From Zygnema cylindricum (lineage: Eukaryota; Streptophyta; Zygnematophyceae; Zygnematales; Zygnemataceae): a DNA stretch of 64,000 bases. Made by a program: the position numbers and the translations under genes. The stretch spans positions 36,972 to 100,971 of the forward strand of contig JBBHKE010001670.1 of NCBI GenBank assembly GCA_037447655.1, given 5' to 3'. This document shows positions 11,583 through 23,490 of this stretch, piece by piece (the first letter of the stretch is position 1; each line of letters opens with the position of its first letter). The notes under the pieces were generated by a model that did not search any database, was not told where the DNA came from, and saw only the letters and a list, made by a program, of their open reading frames with translations.

Positions 11583-11984
11583 GACAATTGCACGTGGTTC
11601 AAAAATCCGATTGATTTTGGGGTGTGTACATTGCCAGTTTGAGATGTCCACGTATCTGTTCATTTATAATTTTTTATTGTTCTAGAACTGTACTATTTTC
11701 CAATATTTGTAGCTCGTATCTTTTACATTTTTTACGTGTATACTAAACGTATTTTAAGCTAGTTAAAACGTACGTACTTTTTTTTTTAAGTTCTTAACGT
11801 ATACACTTGATGCTTTCATATTCTCTTCCCAGTTTTCCCTCTACAGAAGAAGGGCGTCCTTACTTAAAAAAAACAACCGCAGAATAAAAAATCGTTGCTC
11901 ATTCAATTCTTTGAAATTTTTGTCGCTTGTGAGAAGGTTCCTCCTGCCTTCCGCCTTGTGAAAGTAGCATGGTGAAGGCAAGGG

Positions 11985-12085
11985 GAAATCCCCTAGAAAA
12001 CCCTAAATTTCCCCTGAAAACCCTAAAAAACCCTAGGATACCATAAAAGAACCCTAAAAATCCCTGAAAAATCCTGAAAACAGCC
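11985..12085. promoter_or_regulatory. Cluster of telo-box-like AAACCCTAA motifs upstream of the DUF2358 gene
   Basis: Between 11990 and 12080 the sequence repeats CCCTA-type units (AAAACCCTAAATTT, AAAACCCTAAAAAACCCTA, GAACCCTAAAAAT). In plants telo-boxes occur in promoters and 5' leaders of housekeeping genes. The cluster ends about 160 bases before the likely ATG, so a promoter or leader role is an inference from position. An interstitial telomere relic is the alternative. Confidence 0.4.
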
Positions 12086-12238
12086 TTAGAAATCCGGGCA
12101 GCAGTAGCAGCTATCATCAGCCGTACGCTCCAGGAGAAAAATAATTATTTCAGAAGTACCAAATCCGTACAGTACGTTTTTTTCTTTTTAGAAAAAAAAA
12201 AAAAAATATTCGCCGCAGAACTCCCTCACACACACCTC

Positions 12239-14476
<2,238 letters not shown>

Positions 14477-15300
14477 AGAGTGAGGAAGAGGGAGAGGAGA
14501 GAGAGATAGAGGGAGAGCAGAGAGAGGGAGATGGAGAGAGAGGGGCAGATGGTTCGAAAGGGAGAGGATACAGGAGGGAGGAGAGGGGAAGGGGGAGGAA
14601 GATTTTATTGGACGTTAAAGGGAACTTTGGCCCTCGCGAGACGTTGGCTCTATAGAGAGAGATGGGGAGGGAGAGAGAGGCAGAGAGAGAGAGGATGAGA
14701 GAGAGGGACGGCGAGGGAGACTGGGAGAGATAGGGAGACGCCGAGGGAGAGAGAGAGTGAGAGGGAGAGAGAAAGGTAGAGAGATAGGGAGAAGGAGAGA
14801 GGGAGAGGGTTTGGGAGAGGATAAGGGAGGAGGCGGAGGAGGAGGGAGAGGGAACCGGGGATTTTTCTTGGCCTTAAAGTGGACTTTGGGTCTCAGGGAG
14901 ACGTCAGCTATTTTTTCCCTATGGAGAAAGAGGGAGGGAGAGGGAGCAGGGGAGGGAGATGGAGCGAGATAGGTGGAGGGGGGAGGGAGATAGGGCAAGG
15001 TTGACGGGGGTTGGTGGGGTAGGGGGAGGCGGAACAAGGGGGGGGTTGGGGGGAAGGGGGAAAAGGAGTGGAGAGGGAGTGGGAGAGGGAGATGATGCAA
15101 TGGGCAAGTTTACATCATCCATGTCAGGTGGCGGCATCTCCAGAGAGAGAGAGGGGGAGACATTCTTACCGTCGAGAAACGGTAGAGGTAGTGGAGAGGG
15201 AGAGGGAGAGGGAGATCGAGGCGGGAGGGAGGGACGATGGATAAAGGGAGAAAGAGGTAGGAGGGGAGATATGGAGAGAATGTGAGGAAGGGAGGGAGAG
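14477..15300 (+). repeat. Long purine (GA)-rich tract downstream of the DUF2358 gene
   Basis: Mostly GAGAGG, GGGAGA and similar units on the plus strand, with no coding signal. Apparent proteins in this stretch on either strand are low-complexity artefacts. Confidence 0.85.
15004..15067 (+). other. G-quadruplex-capable G-run cluster
   Basis: At least six runs of four or more G (GGGGG, GGGG, GGGGG, then longer runs) occur within about 60 bases with short spacers, meeting the usual G4 pattern. Confidence 0.65.
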
Positions 15301-15689
15301 GAAATGACGAGACACGGCAAGATTGTGTTGTTGTCAAGTTCCGGCTTTGCGAGTTTTCGTATTATTGGATTGGTTTTGCCCTGGAGTTACATTTTTTTTC
15401 CTTTTTCCTGTACTGTAGCTCAGAAAAATTGTCCCTTTTTCTTATATATGTGGCGGAACTTTTTTCCGGGTATGTAAGCAAAATCAACGGCTGTCAAACT
15501 CCGGCAGCACTTGTATATATTTTCTGATTTTTTAGCCCTTTTTTTTCTGTTTTTTAGGGTTTGTTCAGAGTGTTTTTCTAAGGGTTATGCATATCTTATA
15601 CCTTTGTTTGTTTTCTTGCCACCCACAATGAATAATTATTGTGGAGGTTTTGACCAAAAATTGGAGTGGATTTGAGTGGATTGGTCAAT
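15301..15689. other. Intergenic stretch, nothing recognised
   Basis: T-rich sequence containing a TTTTTAGGGTTTGTT stretch near 15552. No gene or repeat recognised. Confidence 0.5.
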
Positions 15690-16100
15690 ACGGTGATGTT
15701 GTTTTAGACGATGATGAGATGATGTCTAGTAGATGACGATGATGTGTAATAAATGATGTGATTTTTCTAGACAATAGATGTAGATGATAATGATGTTTTG
15801 TAGATTATGTGATGTGTTTTTTACTAATGATTTAGATATTGATGTGTTTTAGATGATGATATGTTTTAAACAGTGATGTAGATGATGATGGTGTGTTCAA
15901 TATGATTTGATGTGGTTTTGGCGATGATGTAGATGTTGATGTTTGGATGTAAATGATGTGATGGCTTTCAGGTGATGATGTTGATGCTGATGACGTCTTG
16001 TGTTGTATGTGATGTGTTTTAGACAATGATGTAGGTGATAATGATGTGTAGTAGGTGATTTGATGTGTTTAGACAATGATGTACGTGGTGACATAACGAA
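15690..16100. repeat. GATGATGT-type imperfect minisatellite
   Basis: About 400 bases of variants of TGATGTGTTTTAGAC and GATGATGTAGATG. Units vary in length. The His/Ser-rich open frames on the minus strand across it are repeat artefacts. Confidence 0.8.
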
Positions 16101-16799
16101 AGAACTTTGCCAAAAATAGTGCGACGAAGGAGCGTGTCGAGAATAATTTTTTGATTTTAGGTTGCATTTTGAAAGGTACATATCATGTGCATTTTTTTAT
16201 ATTTTTTTTGGTAGGAAGGAGGTGGCGACAGGTGGGTTGTCAGCTACAGAGATAAATGAAGCTAATGCCTCGCGAGTGAATATCCGACAGTCAAAAAACC
16301 TCCTAGACCTTCGGAGAGTATTGGCAAGAATCTCTGTAATGTTGTTTCGCGTTTAAAAACAAAATAAACGGTACGGTTTGGTACGGATAAGCGCGGATTT
16401 TTGTAACCTACCCCACTTTTCGACTGTTGGAACGCCACCCTAACTCTATTTAAGAATTTGGGTCAAAATTTGGGGGCACCGAATTAGCGTTATTAACGTT
16501 GATAGTGATTCACGGTGTAGCGATGGGTAAATCCCCCACCCCCAAGAATAATTTTCTGGCGGTTTAGTGGAAATGAAGGGATATCCACTCAGTAACAAAA
16601 ATAATTTTAAAAATATTTGCACACGTCATCAACCGCGACGAGACGCGACGACAAAAAAAAAAAAAAAAAAAAAAAAAAAAACGGACGCGGTTTCTTCCGC
16701 GTCTTGGTGGAAGCTCGAAATGTGATTCTGCATTCTGACACGTGCCATTTGACTGTTGGAAAGATTTAGAAAAGGAAAATATGCAAAATATGAAAATAT
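16101..16799. other. Remnants of TIR elements
   Basis: A PIF/Harbinger-like right end (CCCCACTTTTCGACTGTTGG then GCCACCC) ends near 16439. Its internal part (about 16120-16430) is related to 61787-62200. A mariner-like right end (GTGATTCACGGTGTA) ends near 16519. A 30-base A run lies at about 16651-16680. Left ends were not found. Confidence 0.55.
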
Positions 16800-17694
16800 T
16801 AGTGTTGTGTATCGGTAAGGATTTGCCGATAACCGATATGGGCCTTTTTTCGGGTATCCGATAATCGATATATTGGTACGATATATCGACATCGGTCTTA
16901 TCGCCGATAAGTAGCCGATAATATCGGGTACTTATCGGCGATAATGCCGATAACGATAATTATCGGCGATAATTGTACGGACCGTACAGATAAATGTACG
17001 GTCTGTACACTCAACTGTACATCATATTCTCCGGACGTGTACAAGCATAGAAAGTACCGTAGCCGCCATGAAATCTGTACGATTTTGATACGGATCCAGT
17101 AAAAACGATGTACCTTTCACATCCGACGCCATGGCTTTGTCCCTTAATTCCTTGAGATCCACTGGGGACCTGCCACGTGTCAATCTGTCGGCTTTTTTGG
17201 CAAAAGCTGCCAAAAGAGCCATTCCGGGATGCCGGCGCTCACGCTGGCCCGTCCGTTCGTGTTTTCTCATTCCAAGTCGTCCGTTCGATTCCGGCGGCGC
17301 GCAGAATGTTATTTTGCGTCCGTTGTACTTTTGTGTCCGCCGTCCTCTTCCAGTTCCATGTTTACCAGTTTTTTAGTAAATTTCTGTACGTCGCCGTGAA
17401 ATTTTTGTTCAGTTAACCGGCCAACGTTTATGTGCAGCGTTTACCGTAATAAATTCCAGTTAAACTGTAACGGAACATATTTTCATACGTGGCATGCCAC
17501 GCTATATAAAATCAATAAAATAATACAGTATGATATAAAGTACTATTGTATGCATACTATATATTTTTTAAGTTATCGCCGATATGGAATTTGTTGGTCC
17601 CAGACCGATATATCGGAACCTCTGACCGTTCGATAACCGATAACTATCGGTATCGGTGTTATCTCGATAAGTTTTCTACCGAAACGCAACACTA
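16800..17694. mobile_element. Non-autonomous hAT-like element
   Basis: Ends TAGTGTTGTGTATCGG and CCGAAACGCAACACTA. The perfect 8-bp duplication GAAAATAT lies at 16792-16799 and 17695-17702. An 8-bp duplication with this type of end is characteristic of hAT transposons. Both subterminal regions are packed with TATCG/CGATA motifs. No transposase was seen in its 895 bp. Confidence 0.85.
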
Positions 17695-17740
17695 GAAAAT
17701 ATGTTGTTTAATCATATTTCGAGTTTCGCATAATGTGGCT

Positions 17741-17785
17741 GGTAAAGTACAGTACAGTACAGTAAAGAACAGTACAGTACAGTTC
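17741..17785. repeat. (AGTAC)n short tandem repeat
   Basis: Roughly seven units of AGTAC with one interruption, just right of the hAT-like element. Confidence 0.75.
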
Positions 17786-17969
17786 GTCGCGGAGTACGGC
17801 AAAGGGTCTTTACTTCTAAAAACCGGATACGCTGGTTTTTAGTGCAGTACAGTAGAAGTACTGCAAATTTCCTACTTAGAGTGAACCGTACATATCGTAC
17901 TATTCTAGTCAGCCGTACTTCGTATTTTTAGTCCATTACAGTACAATACACCGTGAATCGTTATTACTT

Positions 17970-18650
17970 AGGGTGGACTTCCATTAGCGAAAAAAGTGGG
18001 GTTTTTTACTGACGGCCGTACTGTTTCGTACAGGTTCGTACATTTTTTTTTTCAACGTAAACAACATCACAGAAAATTGTCCAAGGTTGTAGGCGTAAAT
18101 TATTACCCTCGGATTCAATTACACTTTTTATCCGTGACGCCACGTCACCAACCCTACAGTTTGTTAATACCATGCATAGGGAGGACAGTTCTCTAATACA
18201 GAACGTGTAAAAATAAGCCGCGTGGAAAAGACAAAAAAATCCACGAGGAGCGCGCGCGTATGTGCGTACACCTCGCAAGGGCCATGTGCCTTCCGCCAAG
18301 GTGGCTGCGAATCCGCCAAAATTATCGTGTCACGCTCCCACCATCAAAGTTTGCCGCCGCCTTTTTGTCGTTGCGTTTTGAAAATTTGGGTACTACATTT
18401 AATGCCCTCTGTCCGAGTCATTAATTACCTCCGCTGGTACCGATATTACCTCCGCTAGTACTGAAATTGCGTTCTGACATTCCGTTCGAAGATTCTTTCA
18501 AGATTTTAAGCATCGAATATTAACCTACGTGTTACCAACCAGAATGAGCCACGCAAATAAAAAGTGGTTTACAGATGCGACCTAATGGAAGGCACGCCCT
18601 TCAGTAATATTTTCCGTACAATTACTGAGACGCGTAATGGAAGTCTACCC
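17970..18650. mobile_element. PIF/Harbinger-like (Tourist-type) element 1
   Basis: The left end GGGTGGACTTCCATTAGCG pairs with the right end CGCGTAATGGAAGTCTACCC. TTA flanks both sides, the 3-bp duplication typical of PIF/Harbinger. No transposase. Confidence 0.7.
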
Positions 18651-18681
18651 TTATCAGTGCTAATGATTTTTTTGCAACTTA

Positions 18682-19400
18682 GGGTAACATTCCATTAGGC
18701 GGTCCCAGTAAATGTACGGACAAGTCTACTGACAGCGTTTACTGGAAGTCCGCTCCATTTTGTTGGGCCAGTAACGAACCTTCCACAATTATGATTGGCG
18801 CCACATAAGTTAGAGTCCATATTCTGAAAATCTTAAAAGAATCTACAAACGGAAAGTCAGAACGAAATATCTGTACGACCGGAGGTAGTTAAGGATTCGT
18901 ACGTCAAGTTTGCGGCTAGATTTTTATTTTCAAAATGAAAATCAAAATTTCGAAACGGAACGGCAGAAGGACGCGGCAAACTTTGAATGTCGGTGGATGT
19001 CAGACGGAGAGTGCGAGGATATTTTTGACAGACCTGCATCCAGCGTGGCAGGCGGCACATGGCCTGTACGACGTGTACGCCTGTGATCGCTTGTTAAAAG
19101 TAGATTTTTTTTGCTTTTTCACGTGTACAAATGGTAATCATCGAGTGGGCCCCAACTCTCCTCGCGAGGAGAGTTGGGGGCCACTGGATGATGTGCGCGA
19201 TTGCTTCGCGGATCTCAAAAAGTGAAACATCCAACGGTCAATAATGACGCCTACATCATTGGAGCTTCTCGACAGATTTCCAGTAACGATGTTTCGTTGA
19301 CAAAAAAAAAAAAAAAAATAGTACGAATCTGTACGATACTGTACGAAAATATACGGCGTCTAGTAACGAACCCCACTTTTCGTCTAATGGAATGTTACCC
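18682..19400. mobile_element. PIF/Harbinger-like (Tourist-type) element 2
   Basis: GGGTAACATTCCATTAG at the left and CTAATGGAATGTTACCC at the right are exact complements, flanked by TTA on both sides. The 30-bp perfect palindrome at 19150-19179 lies inside. No transposase recognised. Confidence 0.8.
19150..19179. repeat. Perfect 30-bp palindrome
   Basis: Centred on CTCGCGAG at 19164/19165. Every base from 19150 to 19179 pairs with its mirror partner, so it can form a hairpin or cruciform. Confidence 0.9.
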
Positions 19401-19559
19401 TTAGAACATCTTTTCTTTGTACACACATGTCGGATATTAGATCCTACGGTTGCGATTTAAGGGTAGGATTCTAAGCTTCCGATTCGCGACCTCAAATTGA
19501 ATATTGGACAAGTGTGTACGGAAAAAATATGTTTAAAGTGGCGAAAAAATTATTAACAC

Positions 19560-20038
19560 TACACCGTGAATCGCTATTAGCGTAATGAAATAGATAGCGT
19601 ATTGAAACAATTAGCAAAATTTACGCTAATTGGGAATTTCAGTTTTTTCAAAAAAATATTTATTATAATTTATCATTAACACTAATTTTTAAACTGCTTT
19701 GTAATAATTGTCGGCACATAAATTTTCACACTAAAATATGTGCATGTACGAAATTGTTCAAATCGTACGCCGTCGCGTTTTTGTGACATCTGCGTCATTT
19801 TTTCCAAAACACATTTACATGCGAGCACGTTACTGTACACCGCGAATCGTTATTAGCGTTGAGAAATTATTAGAGTAAAGAAAAAATTAGCGTCGTTCAT
19901 TCTAATTTAGTGCCGGGAGACGTGGCAGATTATGGTCCACGTCCTTAAATAGTGTAGTTTATTCTATTTAGGGTATTAATGTCAAAATTTGAGGGCGCCG
20001 ATATAGAGTTCATAACGCTAATAACGATTCGCGGTGTA
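19560..20038. mobile_element. Mariner-like TIR elements, one nested in another
   Basis: A left end (TACACCGTGAATCGC) begins at 19560. A second, complete 203-bp element runs from 19836 (TACACCGCGAATCG) to 20038 (CGATTCGCGGTGTA). Internal sequence differs from copies 1-3 and resembles 62454-62675, so this is a second subfamily sharing only the ends. Confidence 0.65.
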
Positions 20039-20427
20039 GTGTATAGGCTTGCGGTTTAACATCCAAATGACCAAAGCATTTTTTTTTAAATGCGACTTTC
20101 CTGACCGTTTCCAGCTAAGGGTGTTTTTCTGTTGAAACCGAGAGCCATCCGTTCCGTTGCCCCGACGTAGGAAGATAACGGACTCTCCAGCACTACCGTA
20201 CAGTTTTCCCCCCAGACAAGAAATTGGAGTTCACTTTAAGGTTAGTCAATCGAAAAGTTTGCGACTTTGCGCCAATGAAAGTGATCGCGTAAAGGGTGTC
20301 CAGACAAAATGTCGGTCAGATATTCGACGTTATTACAACTCCGGGAAGGGAAAAAAACGTTGAGATTTCAAAAATAAACAAAAAAAGGACGGAAATAAGT
20401 CAAAAACCAAGATCCTGTTCTTCAAAT

Positions 20428-20734
20428 CATAGTTCAAAAGTAGGTGAAAGTAGGCCCATACAATATGCCTATTGTATGCAAAACATACAATATGACCTTA
20501 AGACCCATATTGTATTCGTACCTATTCGGACCAATTGAAACATCCGCACCACAAATTGGACCAATTAAAACATTCGGACCAAATAAATTTTATTTACACC
20601 GTCAGATTCGAACGATCGGACGGTCTCTGATCAAAGTAGCGATCTAAGTAGATCACCTGAAAAGCCCATAACACAACTTACGATAAAGGCGCCGACCAAA
20701 GGCCTACCATAAAAACGCCTACTTTTGAACTATG
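20428..20734. mobile_element. Small hAT-like MITE
   Basis: Ends CATAGTTCAAAAGTAGG and CCTACTTTTGAACTATG, with the perfect 8-bp duplication CTTCAAAT at 20420-20427 and 20735-20742. Its 307 bp have no coding content. A truncated relative lies at about 28171-28245. Confidence 0.85.
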
Positions 20735-21247
20735 CTTCAAATTTTACAATTGCCAATAGTACACTACTCCTAATACGCGCTTGTTTCTGATTTGCTGAAA
20801 ACTTTCCATTGAAAAGTTTTTTTTTTATCTCTGTTATATTACGACACCGACATCGAAAGCTGTCGGTTCCAATGGAAAACCGGCCCTCAGTACATTCCAG
20901 TACAATATGTACTTTTCCAGAGTGCAATCTCTATATCGTACAGCTACTGTACAGTACCTTCCCGTCAACACCATTCTGTACGCGTCCAAGAAAATCAGGC
21001 GCCTACCAGTAAAAACGTCGTCCACACTATATTACATTTTACATAGTACGGTAGTCCTCCAACGTACTGTACGGCTGGCGTTCAAAATGGTGCTACCGTC
21101 TGTCACAGTTCTAACTACAGAAGTACAAATTGCCTGCAGCAGGATTATCTTTCTCAGCAATCACTTTTGATCAGCAATCCTCTGCAGCCCTTCCTCCTGC
21201 TTGCAGCATCACACCAAGCTTCTACTTTTCTCTTCTTGTAAGTAGCC

Positions 21248-23339
21248 ATGGGCCGAGGAGACGACGACGACGATCACCACAAGCATAGCAAGCACGGCCA
21301 TGACCATGACGACGACGACAAAAAACGCCATGGCCGCGATGACGACCATGGTAAACACCACGGCCATGACGACGACCGTGATGAAAAACGCCATGGCGGT
21401 CGCCATGACGACGACGATGATGGCCGACGGAAGGGAGATGGACGTCCAGGTGGTTCCATCTATGGCCAACCTGCTGAAGGAGGCTATGGAGGAAGCAGCC
21501 ATGGAGGCGGCATAGATCCCGAAAGAGCTGCGCTGGCGGAGAAAGCGAAGAAGACGGCTCAGCAGGCCGAGGAAGCTCGGAAATGGGCCCTGGAGAAGGC
21601 TCGGAAGGAGGAGGGAGAGAATGAGAGGAATGAGATTATCGCGGGGGTGGGAGCTCTGGCAGCTGCCGGAGTTGCTGCGGTGAGTTTTTTTCCCTTCAAT
21701 AGCTGTTTTGAACTGGAACGTGTTTTTTTTTGTAGTTGTAGCCGACTTAATATCTATATCTTTATTGTACTTTGCATCTGTGTGTTGTATTTTGTATCGT
21801 TTTATACCTTTCATTTGAATCTGTATTGAACTCTGAAGGATATATACATATTTTTAATTTTGTAATGTAGTTTGTTCTGTACTGTACTCTGCATTTTTTT
21901 GTTGTATTGCATTGTTATCTGAATATCTCACTGAATCTAAGTCATCCACGTGGCAGAATCCGATAGCATCATGAGTTTTGGATTGCGTATGGATGAATAG
22001 GATTAGGTGCCAGAAGTATTGACTGCGTGAAACTGCCTGTTTCATGCTACGTGGACTAATGTGTTATGCACATTTGAAGAGTGCTGCATAGAAGTAAATA
22101 ATTACGGTGATAGCTGACTGTTTTTTCAAATATTGAGGCAATTCCAAATGATATAGTTGACTTCTGCAGCTATGTGACCCACCTTTTCTTTTCTAAAACT
22201 TTTGAGTTTTGTTGTTTTGAAACCGTTTGATCTTTTGTACTACATTGTAGTTCTGTGCTACACCCGTCCTTTCCATATGCCGCTTAAACGGTAATTATAA
22301 CTAGAACTTAGAAGCTGGTTATAAACTAGATATGTTAACTTCTGAAATTGCTTCTCTGGGTTGAATTTAGAATGTTAAACGGTTTACAAACAATGTGGGC
22401 TTCATTGTTGGTCTTGACTTTGCGTGGGCCTTCAACTGCAGCTTGACAGGGGTTCTGTGTTGTTTTTTATTTGTTTAGTGTTTAGTGTGCAAATGTGGAG
22501 GATTTGAGCTTTTTTTTGTTCCATTTTTGTGAATTTCACGTTTTTAGTTTATGGTTGATTCAGCTGGTCTGACTAGGTCAATGTATCAATGTATCACCCT
22601 TAATTATTTTATCGCTCAAGCTTCTGTCGTTGTGAATGTGTTTTGCGTAACTTGTGTTTCCAAATGCTTCTCAAAGACTGCAATTCTGTCCAGTTCTGCA
22701 GTTATGTCAGCATATGTAAATAAATCAGCTCTTAATACTCTTGTGCAATACTAAGTTTTCACACATCTTCTCTCAAATTCAGATTTCAAGTAAAGTCTCT
22801 GCATTTCTGAAGGCTATCCTTGAAACATAGTGGGATGGCGAATATTTCAGATTGGTGAATATTTGTCTAAAAGAGCATAATGACTATGGTTTTTCTTGAA
22901 AATTGTCTTGAAAATCCATCTAATCCTCTCCTGACTGCTGATTGACTAATGCTAACCCTCTCCTTTGTCATCTGGTTCTTTTTCTTTGATCTGCAATGGT
23001 AGGTTAAAACTTTGTCTGATTCCGCAAGATGTTTGTATTGTGTTTTCTTGTTTGTTTCGTTGATTTTCACTGGCAAACTCACGATGTGGCTCTGATTGCT
23101 GATTTGATGATTGCTGATCCTCTTTTGTCTTCTGATTCTTTTTTCTTGATCTGCAGTGGCAAGCCCATGAAGCTTTGGCTGATCCTGGAAATGCCAAGAA
23201 GCACGGAGCCGCTGCGGCTGTTGCCGGAGCCGTGGCAGCCGGAGCTGGAGCCTACGCCGTACACGAGCACCTGGACCAGAAGAAGCTCGAGAAGGTCGAG
23301 GACAGTCTGGGCAACACTGAGAAGCACGGCTGGTTCTAA
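21248..23339 (+). CDS. ASR-like (ABA/water-deficit stress family) protein, two exons
   Basis: Exon 1 is 21248-21679 (donor GTGAGT) and exon 2 is 23157-23339 (acceptor TTGATCTGCAG); they join in phase 0 to give 204 residues. The start sits in a good context (GCCATGG). Residues 1-60 are almost all Asp, His, Lys and Arg, followed by a Gly/Tyr stretch, then a helical Ala/Glu/Lys region (EKAKKTAQQAEEARKWALEK). The end, with GAGAYAVHEHLDQKKLEK, resembles the ASR domain (VGAGGFAFHEHHEKK in seed plants). ASR proteins are small hydrophilic stress proteins, found in cytosol and nucleus, that bind zinc and DNA. A single intron fits the family. A different Ala-rich hydrophilic stress protein is the alternative. 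Confidence 0.7.
21680..23156 (+). other. Intron of the ASR-like gene with decayed copies of the exon 2 start
   Basis: GT-AG intron of 1477 bp. Near its 3' end, about 22930-23030 (TTTGATCTGCAATGGTAGG) and about 23065-23100 (TGGCAAACTCACGATGTGG) echo the true acceptor and exon start (TTGATCTGCAGTGGCAAGCC). In the first echo the acceptor AG has become AA, so it should not be used. Confidence 0.7.
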
Positions 23340-23394
23340 GCTTACATCCAGTACAGAAAAGCTGTACATTTCTTGGGGAAGTTGGATAATGGTT

Positions 23395-23490
23395 GGAAGA
23401 CAGTCTGGGTAATGCTGAGGAACTTGGGTGGTTCCTAAGGTTTCATCAAGTACTGAAAATTGTACAACTTTCTAGAGGATTTTGTATTAG
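23395..23490 (+). pseudogene. Decayed tandem copy of the 3' end of the ASR-like gene
   Basis: GACAGTCTGGGTAATGCTGA follows the pattern of the coding end at 23302 (GACAGTCTGGGCAACACTGA). The copy continues through a GGTTCCTAAG counterpart of the stop region and the GTACAACTTTCT counterpart of the 3' UTR. It lies in the 3' UTR. Confidence 0.75.

Larger units (their letters stand above)
17947..19559. mobile_element. Mariner-like MITE (copy 3), split by two Harbinger-like elements
   Basis: The left end TACACCGTGAATCG is at 17947. Pieces recognisable from the other copies follow at 18654-18678 (TGCTAATGATTTTTTTGCAAC) and from 19404 (AACATCTTTTCTTTG ... AGTGGCGAAAAAATTATT). Elements at 17970-18650 and 18682-19400 sit between the pieces, and another mariner-like end begins at 19560. 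Confidence 0.7.

Noticed and set aside
14615-15337. Pro/Ser/Leu-rich minus-strand proteins over the purine tract
   Set aside because: Low-complexity translation of GA-rich DNA with overlapping frames; no conserved domain.
15832-16181. His/Ser-rich minus-strand open frames
   Set aside because: Translation of the GATGATGT minisatellite.
21209-21814. Hydrophobic 201-residue frame antisense to the ASR-like exon 1
   Set aside because: Valine/methionine runs are the complement of Asp/His codons in the real exon; it crosses the splice donor without any signal of its own.
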